This document shows, in pieces, positions 44,626-52,170 of a DNA stretch of 64,000 nt. The translations under genes were made by a program, and so were the position numbers. The notes beneath the pieces were generated by a model. The model was not told the DNA's origin, ran no database searches, and saw nothing but the letters and a program-made list of their open reading frames with translations. Source of the DNA: Rubrimonas sp036735545. Its GTDB lineage: Bacteria > Pseudomonadota > Alphaproteobacteria > Rhodobacterales > Rhodobacteraceae. Position 1 is the stretch's first letter, and each line of letters starts with the position of its first letter. The DNA lies in contig DAINOD010000007.1 of the NCBI GenBank assembly GCA_036735545.1, forward strand, positions 4,000-67,999. The letters are read 5' to 3'.

Positions 44626-45243
44626 ATGCGCGTGCTGATCGCCGATGACCACGACCTGTTGCGCGACACCCTCGAACTGTGGTTCCGGCAAGAGAAGATC
44701 GACGTCGTCTCGGCGCGCGACCTCGACGCCGCGATGGCGGCCGTGGCGGCGGCCACCGAACCCTTCGACCTGATCTTGCTCGACTACACCATGCCCGGCA
44801 TGAACGGGCTCGACGGGCTTGGCCGCGCGCTGCGGGAGGGCGGCGGGACGCGCGTCGCCATCATGTCGGGGAGCGCCCCGCGCGAGGTGGCCGAGCGCGC
44901 GCTCGAGTCCGGCGCCTCCGGCTTCCTGCCCAAGACGCTGCCCGCCCGCACGCTGGTCAACGCCGTCCGCTTCATGGCGATGGGCGAGCAGTACGCGCCG
45001 GTCGACTTCATGACCGCGCCGCCCGAGGCGACGCCGGTCAACCCGCTCGCGGAGCGGCTGACCGCGCGCGAGTTGGACGTGCTGGAGAAGCTCTGCGAAG
45101 GGCTCGCCAACAAGGAGATCGCCCGCGCCCTCGGCATCCAGGAGCCCACGGTCAAGCTCCACATGAAGACGCTCTATCGCAAGATCGGCGCGAGCAACCG
45201 CACCCAGGCCGCGATGATGGCGAAACAGGCGGGCTTGTTCTAG
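44626..45243 (+). CDS. NarL/LuxR-family response regulator
   Basis: 205 residues. Receiver (1-120) with D7-D8, phospho-acceptor D53 in LILLDYTMPGMNG, and K in GFLPKTL. The C-terminal LuxR helix-turn-helix (about 140-203) includes LTARELDVLEKLCEGLANKEIARALGI and VKLHMKTLYRKIGASNRTQA. Starts 5 bp after the hybrid kinase stop with a weak ribosome site, so it is coupled. No GGDEF, EAL or HD-GYP domain: the output is transcription, not direct c-di-GMP turnover. Target genes unknown; algD, 437 bp downstream on the same strand, and alg44 across the divergent gap are the obvious candidates. Confidence 0.93.
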   Translation: MRVLIADDHDLLRDTLELWFRQEKIDVVSARDLDAAMAAVAAATEPFDLILLDYTMPGMNGLDGLGRALREGGGTRVAIMSGSAPREVAERALESGASGFLPKTLPARTLVNAVRFMAMGEQYAPVDFMTAPPEATPVNPLAERLTARELDVLEKLCEGLANKEIARALGIQEPTVKLHMKTLYRKIGASNRTQAAMMAKQAGLF

Positions 45244-45294
45244 CGGCCTTCAGGCGCAGTCCGGCGGTCTGTCAGGGTCGGGGCGAAGATCGTC

Positions 45295-45511
45295 ATGCGT
45301 GAATGGAAGACCCTGAGCCGCCTTCTCGCCTTTGACGCCGCCCCCTACCTGCGGTTGTTCCGCGAGCAGGTCGAGGTGGCGACGGGACGGATTCGCCGCT
45401 CTGACGCCGTCGGAGGTCGATGCGGCGCTGGACGGCGGCAGGTTCGGCGTCATCCGCCATGTCGCCGCCTGGCGCCTCGCCCGCCGGCGTCCTGCGTTTA
45501 CGGCGGCGTGA
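45295..45511 (+). pseudogene. Possible frameshifted small gene
   Basis: An open frame from ATG 45295 reads WKTLSRLLAFDAAPYLRLF and REQVEVATGR, then loses sense near 45385; one frame over, GFAALTPSEVDAALDGGRF and HVAAWRLARRRPAF continue to a TGA at 45509. Both halves look protein-like and join within a few bases, suggesting one small gene of about 70 codons broken by a single-base change (or a sequencing error). No family recognised. The remaining 169 bp up to algD show nothing else and should hold the algD promoter. Confidence 0.3.
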
Positions 45512-45680
45512 CCGGCTAGGCCGCCTATCCTTTCGGGCAGCCCGCCGCCCCGAACGACGTCCCAACCGACGCCAGCGCAGGGGGCGACGCCCCGGCCGCG
45601 CCCCGCGCCCATCCCGGGGCGCGCGGGCGCCGCGCCGTCGCTGCTGGCACACGGTCTCCAACGCAACAGGAGATCCCGCC

Positions 45681-47063
45681 ATGCTGAACCAAAGCGTCGC
45701 CCTCTTCGGCTCGACCGCCCCTGCCGCCCGCCCCGTCGTCTCCGTGGTCGGGCTCGGCTATGTGGGCGCCGTCTCCACCGCCTGCCTCGCAGGCCTAGGC
45801 CACCGCGTCGTCGGCGTGGACGTCGACCCGGTCAAGGTTCAGGCGGTCGGCGAAGGGCGCTCGCCGATCCACGAGGCCGATCTCGGTCGTCTGCTCTCCG
45901 AGGGCGTCGCCGCGGGTCGCATCTCCGCCACCCACGACCTGCCCGCCGCTGTGGTCGCCTCGGACGTGACCTTCGTCTCGGTCGGCACGCCCACCGCCGC
46001 CGACGGCGGTTGCGACCACCGCTACATCGTCGCCGCCGCGCGCGGCATCGGCGAGGGCCTCAAGCGCAAGGGCGCCTTCCATGTCGTCGTGATGCGCTGC
46101 TCGATCCCGCCGGGCTCGACCATGGGCGTCATGGTCCCCGAAATCGAGGCCGCCTCGGGCCTGACCGCCGGCCGGGACTTCGGCGTGTGCTTCAACCCCG
46201 AGTTCCTGCGCGAAGGGGTGGCGGTCGCCGACTTCCACGCGCCGCCCAAGACGGTGATCGGCGTGACCGACCCCGCCACCGCCGCGCTGATGGCCCGTCT
46301 CTACGCCGACGTCGACGCGAACCCCATCGTCACCTCGATCGAGGTCGCCGAGATGGTGAAGTATGTCGACAACGTCTGGCACGCCGCCAAGGTCACCTTC
46401 GCCAACGAGGTCGGCCGGCTGTGCAAGCCGCTCGACGTGGACAGCCACGAGGTGATGAACATCTTCGTGCGCGACACGAAGCTGAATCTGTCGCCCTACT
46501 ATCTCCGGCCCGGCTTCGCCTATGGCGGCTCGTGCCTTCCCAAGGAAGTGCGCGCGGTCGCTCACCTGGCGGAAAGGCTCGGCGTCGACCTGCCGCTGAT
46601 CGGCGCGCTCGACCGCTCGAACGCCAGCCAGATCGCCGAGGCGGCGCGGATGGTGAAGGCGACAGGGGCCCGCCGCGTCGCGGTGCTGGGCCTCGCCTTC
46701 AAGCCGGGCACCGACGATCTGCGCGAGAGCCCGATCCTCGAAGTCATGGCCGATCTTCTCGACCACGGCGTCGAGATCCTCGCCCACGACCCCGCGATCA
46801 CCGCCGAGACGCGCATCGAGGCGCAGCTCGGCTACGTCGCCCACGCCTCGAAGGGCCTCGGGCGCCTCGCGAGCGGCCTTCGCGCCATGCTGGCGGACAG
46901 CGCGGCCGAGGCCGTCGACGCCGCCGACGCGGTGATCGTCACCCACGCGCACCCCGCCTACCGCGCGCTCGCCGCCGTCGCCGGCAAGCCGGTGATCGAC
47001 GTGGCGCGACTGTGGATGTCCCGCGCCGACCAGCCCGCCCACCTCCAGGGCATCGGCTGGTGA
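45681..47063 (+). CDS. algD: GDP-mannose 6-dehydrogenase (or close UDP-sugar dehydrogenase)
   Basis: 460 residues. N-terminal NAD domain VSVVGLGYVGAVSTACLAGLG, central dimer helix with EVAEMVKYVDNVWHAAKVTFANEVGRLC, catalytic C284 in FAYGGSCLPKEVRA, and a C-terminal domain with LGLAFKPGTDDLRESP. The sequence NPEFLREG and the long KVTFANE helix are shared with AlgD rather than typical Ugd. Oxidises GDP-mannose twice to GDP-mannuronate, the substrate of Alg8. ATG 45681 after ACAGGAGAT. A mannose-isomerase cupin follows at 34 bp, consistent with mannose metabolism. Confidence 0.85.
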   Translation: MLNQSVALFGSTAPAARPVVSVVGLGYVGAVSTACLAGLGHRVVGVDVDPVKVQAVGEGRSPIHEADLGRLLSEGVAAGRISATHDLPAAVVASDVTFVSVGTPTAADGGCDHRYIVAAARGIGEGLKRKGAFHVVVMRCSIPPGSTMGVMVPEIEAASGLTAGRDFGVCFNPEFLREGVAVADFHAPPKTVIGVTDPATAALMARLYADVDANPIVTSIEVAEMVKYVDNVWHAAKVTFANEVGRLCKPLDVDSHEVMNIFVRDTKLNLSPYYLRPGFAYGGSCLPKEVRAVAHLAERLGVDLPLIGALDRSNASQIAEAARMVKATGARRVAVLGLAFKPGTDDLRESPILEVMADLLDHGVEILAHDPAITAETRIEAQLGYVAHASKGLGRLASGLRAMLADSAAEAVDAADAVIVTHAHPAYRALAAVAGKPVIDVARLWMSRADQPAHLQGIGW

Positions 47064-47097
47064 GCCAATCCCCTCCCCGTTCTTCCGGAGACGAGCC

Positions 47098-47511
47098 ATG
47101 ACCCTGCACGCACCCCTGCTCGCTGCGCCCTCCGCCGTCCCCGCCGATGCGCCGCTGCACGAGAACCGCCCCTGGGGCGCATTCTGGAGCCTCGACCGCG
47201 GCGCCGCGCATCAGGTGAAGCGCATCCGCGTCAATCCCAAGGGCCGGCTGTCGCTGCAGTATCACCACCACCGCGCCGAGCGCTGGGTGGTGATCGAGGG
47301 CACCGCCACGATCACCGTCGACGACGCCGTGATGAAGGTGAAGCCCGGCGGCGTGGTGATGATCCCGAAGGGCGCGGTTCACCGGCTGGAGAACCTGACC
47401 AGATCCCCCGTCGAGATCATCGAGGTCCAGATGGGCGACTACCTCGGCGAGGACGACATCGTGCGCCTCGACGACGCCTACGGACGACCCGGGCGCGTGG
47501 CGCGCGGCTGA
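47098..47511 (+). CDS. Stand-alone cupin, mannose-6-phosphate isomerase type II domain
   Basis: 137 residues, equivalent to the C-terminal cupin of ManC/AlgA. Shows HENRPWGAFWSLDRGAAHQVKRI, PKGRLSLQYHHHRAERWVVIEGTA (His-rich metal site) and PKGAVHRLENLTRSPVEIIEVQMGDYLGEDDIVRLDD, all hallmarks of type II phosphomannose isomerase. The GDP-mannose pyrophosphorylase domain is missing, so it can supply mannose-6-phosphate from fructose-6-phosphate, while the pyrophosphorylase and phosphomannomutase must lie elsewhere. ATG 47098 after CGGAGACG; likely co-transcribed with algD. Confidence 0.9.
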   Translation: MTLHAPLLAAPSAVPADAPLHENRPWGAFWSLDRGAAHQVKRIRVNPKGRLSLQYHHHRAERWVVIEGTATITVDDAVMKVKPGGVVMIPKGAVHRLENLTRSPVEIIEVQMGDYLGEDDIVRLDDAYGRPGRVARG

Positions 47512-47575
47512 CGCCGGCCGGGGCGGGCGCCCTGCGACGCCGGCATGACCTCCCAACAGCATCGAGGTGAATCAC

Positions 47576-49675
47576 ATGACGACTGCGATCACGCCCGTCC
47601 TCGGGACGGCCGGGAACGACGTGCTGCACGGCGCCGCCGGCGGCGACATCATTTCCGGGCGCCAGGGCGACGACATCCTTCACGGCCATGGCGGCGATGA
47701 CCTGATCCATGGCGGTTCGGGCAACGACACGATCCATGGCGGCGCCGGCGACGACATCCTCTACGGCGGCGGCGGGCCGACGCTGCTGCGGATGGATCGA
47801 CTGACCATCGCCGAGGATTACCTGGGCCGCGTGACCTTCATCGATGAAGGCGCAGGGTTCCGCAACACACTCGGAATGTACCGGATTGGCGAGGATGGTA
47901 CGATTTCGGACGTGCAGATCCTGTTTCTGAACGCCTCGAAGGTCGGATCGGGCGGCGACCTGATCCCGGGTCAATCCCATGTCGATGTTCCGTTGCAGGC
48001 GGGCGACCAGATCGGGTTCTTCATCCTGTCGAACGGCTTCGGGCAAACCACAGGCCGGCTTCCGACCGCGCCGGGAACGTTCGAGTTCAGAAACGCCGCA
48101 GGGCAGCCCGGCAACATCGACAATCAGGGTAACCTGACGCTCTGGCATGTCGCGCCCGATGGCGCGCGGACCGCCATGCGCACGCAATACGGCACCGACA
48201 CCTACCATGCGGCCGCGCGCCCCGAAAACAACTTCGCGCTGAACCCCGACAATTTCGGCCACACGGTTGGTCGTCTGGAAACCCGGCAGGGCGCCGTGCT
48301 GCTGGGCTTCGAGGATTTGCGCAACGGGGGAGACAAGGACTTCGACGACGTCATGTTCCGCTTCGATGTCGGCCAGTCGAATGCACGCGTCCTCGACCCC
48401 AACATCGTCTACGGCGCGGATGCCGAGGTGGCGCCCTCGTTCTTCTACGACGCGGACGGCATCCGTCGCGACATGCAGGGCGAGGTCCTCGATCAGGAGA
48501 ATGACGTCATCCATGGCGGCGACGGCGACGACACGATCTATGGCGGCGTCGGGCATGACCGCCTCCATGGCGGCGATGGCGACGACGTCATCTACGGCAA
48601 CTCCGGCGACGACATTCTCTGGGGCGACCGGGGCGACGACACGCTCTATGGCGGCAAGGGGGATGACATCCTCCATGGCGGCGCAGGCAACGACGAGTTG
48701 CACGGCGACAGCGGAAACGACACGCTCCATGGCGGCGACGGCGACGACGTTCTTTACGGTGGATCGGGCGATGATGTCCTGCATGGAGATGCCGGCAACG
48801 ACACGCTCTATGGCGGCGCCGGCAACGACACGCTCTACGGCGGCTCTGGCGACGACGTGCTGGACGGCGGCAGCGGCAACGACTGGCTTTATGGCGGCGC
48901 GGGCAACGACACCCTGCACGGCGGTGATGGCGAGGACGTCCTGTTCGGCGGCACGGGCAGCGACAGGCTGTACGGCGGGGCGGGTGACGACATCCTGCAT
49001 GGCGGGGACGGCAACGACTATCTCGATGGCGGATCCGGCGACGACGAGTTGTATGGCGGGATCGGCAACGACGAACTGCATGGCGGGGCAGGCGATGACC
49101 TGCTCGACGGCGGCGAGGGCGACGACAAGCTCCATGGCGGGGCCGGGAATGACGTTCTGCATGGCGGGGCCGGCAACGATCAGCTTTGGGGCGGCACCGG
49201 CAACGACATCCTCCATGGAGGTGACGGCGACGACCGCCTTTATGGCGGGGAAGGCGACGACATCCTTCATGGCGGCGACGGCGACGACCGGCTCGAAGGC
49301 GGCAAGGGCGACGACGTCCTCCATGGCGGCGCGGGCGACGACCGGCTGTTCGGCGGCGAGGGTGACGACATCCTGATCGGCGGCGCCGGCGCCAACGTCC
49401 TGACCGGCGGCGCCGGCGCGGATTGCTTCGTGTTCGACGTGGCGGTGTCGGCGACCGACCGGATCACCGATTTCGAGTGCGGCGTCGACCGGATCGAGAT
49501 CTTCGGCCTGCTCGGCGAGGGTTTCTCCCCCGTTACATTCCGCGAGGCCAGCTTCGGGATCGACGACGCCGGGACAGTCCGCATCGCCGAGGGCGGATGG
49601 TCGGTCGAGATCACGAACCGCTTCGGAGTCGGCGACTTCGCGGCGCAGGTCTGGGACAGCGTGCTCTTCGTGTGA
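47576..49675 (+). CDS. RTX (haemolysin-type Ca2+-binding repeat) secreted protein with DUF4114-like domain
   Basis: 699 residues. A short N-terminal block of GGxGxDxLx repeats (about 10-65), a DUF4114-like beta domain (about 70-275; closing motif GFEDLRNGGDKDFDDVMFRF), then about 30 consecutive RTX nonapeptide repeats (about 305-610). A C-terminal region with FVFDVAVSATDRITDFECG and a hydrophobic end is the type I secretion signal. ATG 47576 has GAGGTGA upstream; the GTG nine bases earlier is less likely. No epimerase, lyase or protease domain is visible. Probably exported and folded by calcium at the cell surface, where it could bind the alginate-like matrix (inference). The repeats are long and near-identical in DNA. 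Confidence 0.9.
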   Translation: MTTAITPVLGTAGNDVLHGAAGGDIISGRQGDDILHGHGGDDLIHGGSGNDTIHGGAGDDILYGGGGPTLLRMDRLTIAEDYLGRVTFIDEGAGFRNTLGMYRIGEDGTISDVQILFLNASKVGSGGDLIPGQSHVDVPLQAGDQIGFFILSNGFGQTTGRLPTAPGTFEFRNAAGQPGNIDNQGNLTLWHVAPDGARTAMRTQYGTDTYHAAARPENNFALNPDNFGHTVGRLETRQGAVLLGFEDLRNGGDKDFDDVMFRFDVGQSNARVLDPNIVYGADAEVAPSFFYDADGIRRDMQGEVLDQENDVIHGGDGDDTIYGGVGHDRLHGGDGDDVIYGNSGDDILWGDRGDDTLYGGKGDDILHGGAGNDELHGDSGNDTLHGGDGDDVLYGGSGDDVLHGDAGNDTLYGGAGNDTLYGGSGDDVLDGGSGNDWLYGGAGNDTLHGGDGEDVLFGGTGSDRLYGGAGDDILHGGDGNDYLDGGSGDDELYGGIGNDELHGGAGDDLLDGGEGDDKLHGGAGNDVLHGGAGNDQLWGGTGNDILHGGDGDDRLYGGEGDDILHGGDGDDRLEGGKGDDVLHGGAGDDRLFGGEGDDILIGGAGANVLTGGAGADCFVFDVAVSATDRITDFECGVDRIEIFGLLGEGFSPVTFREASFGIDDAGTVRIAEGGWSVEITNRFGVGDFAAQVWDSVLFV
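48500..49395 (+). repeat. Tandem 27-bp (nonapeptide) RTX repeat array
   Basis: The RTX coding region is built of 27-bp units reading roughly GGC GGC xxx GGC xxx GAC xxx CTx CAT. Units are similar enough for recombination or replication slippage and for assembly errors. Very long antisense and alternate-frame open frames across this array are by-products of the repeat composition. Confidence 0.9.
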
Positions 49676-49679
49676 CAGT

Positions 49680-49704
49680 TCGGCCGCCCGACATGGGCGG
49701 CCGA
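49680..49704 (+). terminator. Hairpin terminator after the RTX gene
   Basis: TCGGCCGCCC / GGGCGGCCGA, a 10-bp perfect stem with a 5-nt loop (GACAT), beginning 5 bp after the RTX stop. No U-run, as is common in GC-rich genomes. Likely ends the algD-isomerase-RTX transcript. Confidence 0.75.
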
Positions 49705-49728
49705 GGCGCTTGCCCCTGCGCAACACGC

Positions 49729-50214
49729 TCACCTCGGCGCCGCATGGATACGGCGCGGCATGAACGCCTCGATCGAGGGTTCTCGGAAGTCGGCTCCTCG
49801 TCGTGCGACGCGATACAGCTGCCTCGCGGGAAGAGCCGACTTGTCGCCCGTTCCGGTCATCGCATTCGCCGCGGCGGATAGCTGCCTGGGCAGCGTCACG
49901 CCCGTCGCCGCGGTCAAGGCGAGTGGCCGCTGCGTCCCCAGTTCCGGCGAGCGCAGCGCGTCGATGTCCAAGCGGGCGATACCCGAATGGTGCACATGGC
50001 GACAGGAAGGCGTGGAGGTCGGAACTGCGACTGGTGCGAGCGACGGGATCTCGTCCCCGGCGCCCCGCCCGGCGGGCGGCGGCTTTCGGGAGAAGCCTCC
50101 GAGGCGATGGCCGCCCTCGGTCACGTCGCGTGACAGGCCGCGCTTCCAAGGGTCTGCCATCAATGCGGTGCCTGCCTGAAAGGCGCTGACCGCGGCGACG
50201 CGCGTATCGGCCAT
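49729..50214 (-). CDS. Hypothetical protein (uncertain)
   Basis: 161-codon frame from ATG 50214 with GGGAGCCG five bases upstream, lying 24 bp after the alcohol dehydrogenase stop on the same strand. Segments such as LDIDALRSPELGTQ and TAATGVTLPRQLSAAANAMTG look protein-like. No domain, signal peptide or membrane helix recognised. A plus-strand frame of similar length overlaps it. It may be a real small gene at the end of the dehydrogenase transcript or chance coding; the ribosome site is the main support. Confidence 0.35.
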   Translation of the reverse strand: MADTRVAAVSAFQAGTALMADPWKRGLSRDVTEGGHRLGGFSRKPPPAGRGAGDEIPSLAPVAVPTSTPSCRHVHHSGIARLDIDALRSPELGTQRPLALTAATGVTLPRQLSAAANAMTGTGDKSALPARQLYRVARRGADFREPSIEAFMPRRIHAAPR

Positions 50215-50238
50215 CGGCTCCCGGCGCGCAGGGCGCCT

Positions 50239-51312
50239 CTACGGCGTCAGCGCCACCTTCAGGACGCCGTCCCTCTGGTTGGAGAACAGATCATAGGCCT
50301 CCTCGACACGCTCGAGCGGGAACCGATGCGTGACCATGGACGACAGGTCCGCCCGGCCTGAAGCGACGACGTCGATCAGTCGCCGCATACGCTCCTTGCC
50401 GCCGGGGCACAGCGTGGTGACGATACGGGTGTCGCCGAGGCCTGCCGCGAACGCGCCGAGCGGGATCGTCAGGTCCCCGGAGTACACGCCGAGGCTCGAC
50501 AGCGTGCCGCCCGGGCGCAGCGCCGTCAGGGCCGCGGCGAAGGTGGCCTGGGTCCCGAGCGCCTCGATCGCGACGTCGACGCCCCGCCCGTCGGTCAGAC
50601 GCATGATCGCCTCGACGGGGTCCTCCGCGCGGAAGTCGATCACGTGGTCGGCGCCCATGCGCCGGGCGATCGCCATGCGTTCAGGAACGGTGTCCACGCC
50701 GATGATGGTCGTCGCGCCCATCAGCTTCGCGCCGGCGACGGCGCACAGACCGATCGGCCCCAGCGCGAACACCGCGACCATGTCGCCGATCCGCACCGCG
50801 CCGCTCTCTGCGCCCGAGAACCCCGTGGACATGATGTCGGGGCACATCAGCACCTGCTCATCCGTCAGGCCGTCCGGCAACGGGGCGAGGTTCGCCATGG
50901 CGTCGGGAACCCTCACGAACTCCGCCTGGCAGCCGTCGATGGTGTTGCCGAACCGCCAGCCCCCGATGGCCTTGAAGCCGTGTTTCGTTCCTGCGCCGTC
51001 CTGAGAGGCGCAGCCGCACAGGCAGGCGTAGCTGTGGCCGCTGGGCGTGATGGCGCCGGCGATCACCCTCTGACCCTCCGCATAGCCCTCGACGCCCGAG
51101 CCGAGCTTCTCGATCACGCCGACCGGCTCATGGCCGATGGTCAGGCCTCTCGCCACCGGGTACTCGCCCTTCAGGATGTGGACGTCGGTGCCGCAGATGG
51201 TGGTGGTGGTCACGCGCATCAGCGCGTCCATCGGCCCGATGTCCGGAACTGGCTTGTCATCGAGCGCGATGCGGCCCGGCTCGACGAAGATGGCAGCCTT
51301 CATCATGGTCAT
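50239..51312 (-). CDS. Zinc-dependent alcohol dehydrogenase (MDR family)
   Basis: 357 residues. Catalytic zinc ligands are C40 in TTTICGTDVHILKGEYPV and the HE pair in GLTIGHEPVGVIEKLGSG. The structural-lobe region contains YACLCGCASQDGAGTKHGF, and NAD binding has FALGPIGLCAVAGAKLMGA. The segment CPDIMSTGFSGAESG and the C-terminal CPGGKERMRRLIDVVASG match the isopropanol/butanediol dehydrogenase-like subgroup of MDR enzymes. ATG 51312 with GGGAGGGCG upstream. Single gene or first of a two-gene unit with the hypothetical frame downstream; neighbours on both sides are broken genes. Oxidises or reduces a short secondary alcohol or ketone; natural substrate unknown. Confidence 0.93.
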   Translation of the reverse strand: MTMMKAAIFVEPGRIALDDKPVPDIGPMDALMRVTTTTICGTDVHILKGEYPVARGLTIGHEPVGVIEKLGSGVEGYAEGQRVIAGAITPSGHSYACLCGCASQDGAGTKHGFKAIGGWRFGNTIDGCQAEFVRVPDAMANLAPLPDGLTDEQVLMCPDIMSTGFSGAESGAVRIGDMVAVFALGPIGLCAVAGAKLMGATTIIGVDTVPERMAIARRMGADHVIDFRAEDPVEAIMRLTDGRGVDVAIEALGTQATFAAALTALRPGGTLSSLGVYSGDLTIPLGAFAAGLGDTRIVTTLCPGGKERMRRLIDVVASGRADLSSMVTHRFPLERVEEAYDLFSNQRDGVLKVALTP

Positions 51313-51619
51313 GACGCCCTCCCTGTGTCGGTCATGCTGCGACGATGGCGGCCAAGCGCGCCGCGCGCCCTGAGTTCGATCAAAGCGCGCGCCGCGCGGA
51401 TCGCCGCACCTTGCGAAACACCAAGAGCGCCATCGTCCCCGAACCGTCTCGGATCACGTCGCGGCGCTCGAGCGACGCAGGAGCGCAAGCGGCCGGAATC
51501 AGAGCCCGACGGAATGTCGCCTCGGACGGCGACGCCGCGGCGCGCATCGGACTGCCGGACCTTCATGGTCACACAAGAGGAGCGCCGGCGGGCGCGACCA
51601 TACCGAAGCCTGAGATCAA

Positions 51620-52154
51620 GCAGGACAGGGCCCCGAGTGACGCCGCCCAAAGGCAGGCGACGCCGGTCAGCATGCCGGCGTCGATCACGCTGCGTTCCGA
51701 TCCCTGGCCTGACCAGCCGCACCAGAACCTCGACCGGGTCTCGCGCGCGATGGCGACCGGATGACCGGCGGGGTCTCGCTGTACGCCTTCGTGAGCGCCT
51801 GGCCCGACTGGGCCTGCCTCATGGCTCAATCTCCCGGCCGGCGGCAGCGGGTTGATCGAGCGCGCGCAGCGGAACCCCTGGAGGTCTTTCGCGCACATCG
51901 CAGTCGCGAGACCGGACGCGCCCCCGCCCTTCAAGGCGAAACCCTCGGACCGTCGCCACGATCACCCGCTCTGGGGGACGCCGCCATTCCAGTTCTGGCC
52001 CCTCGGTCTTCTCGCGGCGCCGGAATGGCGAGACCTCGCGACCGACGATGTTCGCTGCCTTCGACCTGAAGGCGCCAACCGGATGCGCTTCATGGCGCGA
52101 CAGGCGCTCGACCTGTTTTCACCGTCGAAGTTACCGTCATGCGGGGCGTCGTGA
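51620..52154 (+). pseudogene. phaC: PHA synthase (phaC), frameshifted N-terminal fragment
   Basis: Three successive reading frames together spell the N-terminal third of a class I/III-type poly-3-hydroxyalkanoate synthase. Frame A to 51764 includes RSDPWPDQPHQNLDRVSRAM; frame B (51761-51845) has TGGVSLYAFVSAWPDWACLMA; frame C (about 51848-52154) has ERAQRNPWRSFAHIAVARPD, LWGTPPFQFWPLGLLAAPEW and MARQALDLFSPS. In PhaC the last motif is followed by NFPxxNPE and the alpha/beta-hydrolase core with the Cys nucleophile, all absent here. So two frameshifts and a 3' deletion; the gene cannot make polymer synthase. 51313-51619 upstream shows nothing recognisable. Confidence 0.75.
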
Positions 52155-52170
52155 TAACGGAGGCATGACG

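Noticed and set aside
48267..49376. 369-codon plus-strand frame rich in Ala, Thr and Met
   Set aside because: Alternate-frame reading of the 27-bp repeat array.
48500..49395. Tandem repeats as a CRISPR array
   Set aside because: Continuous in-frame nonapeptide repeats with no unique spacers.
47417..50149. 910-codon antisense open frame across the RTX gene
   Set aside because: Low-complexity V/A-rich repeats mirror the RTX codons; no ribosome site or domain, and the sense gene has clear RTX, DUF4114-like and secretion features.
51309..51934. Minus-strand frames between the alcohol dehydrogenase and DUF2459 genes
   Set aside because: They lie opposite the phaC remnant and have no ribosome site or domain.
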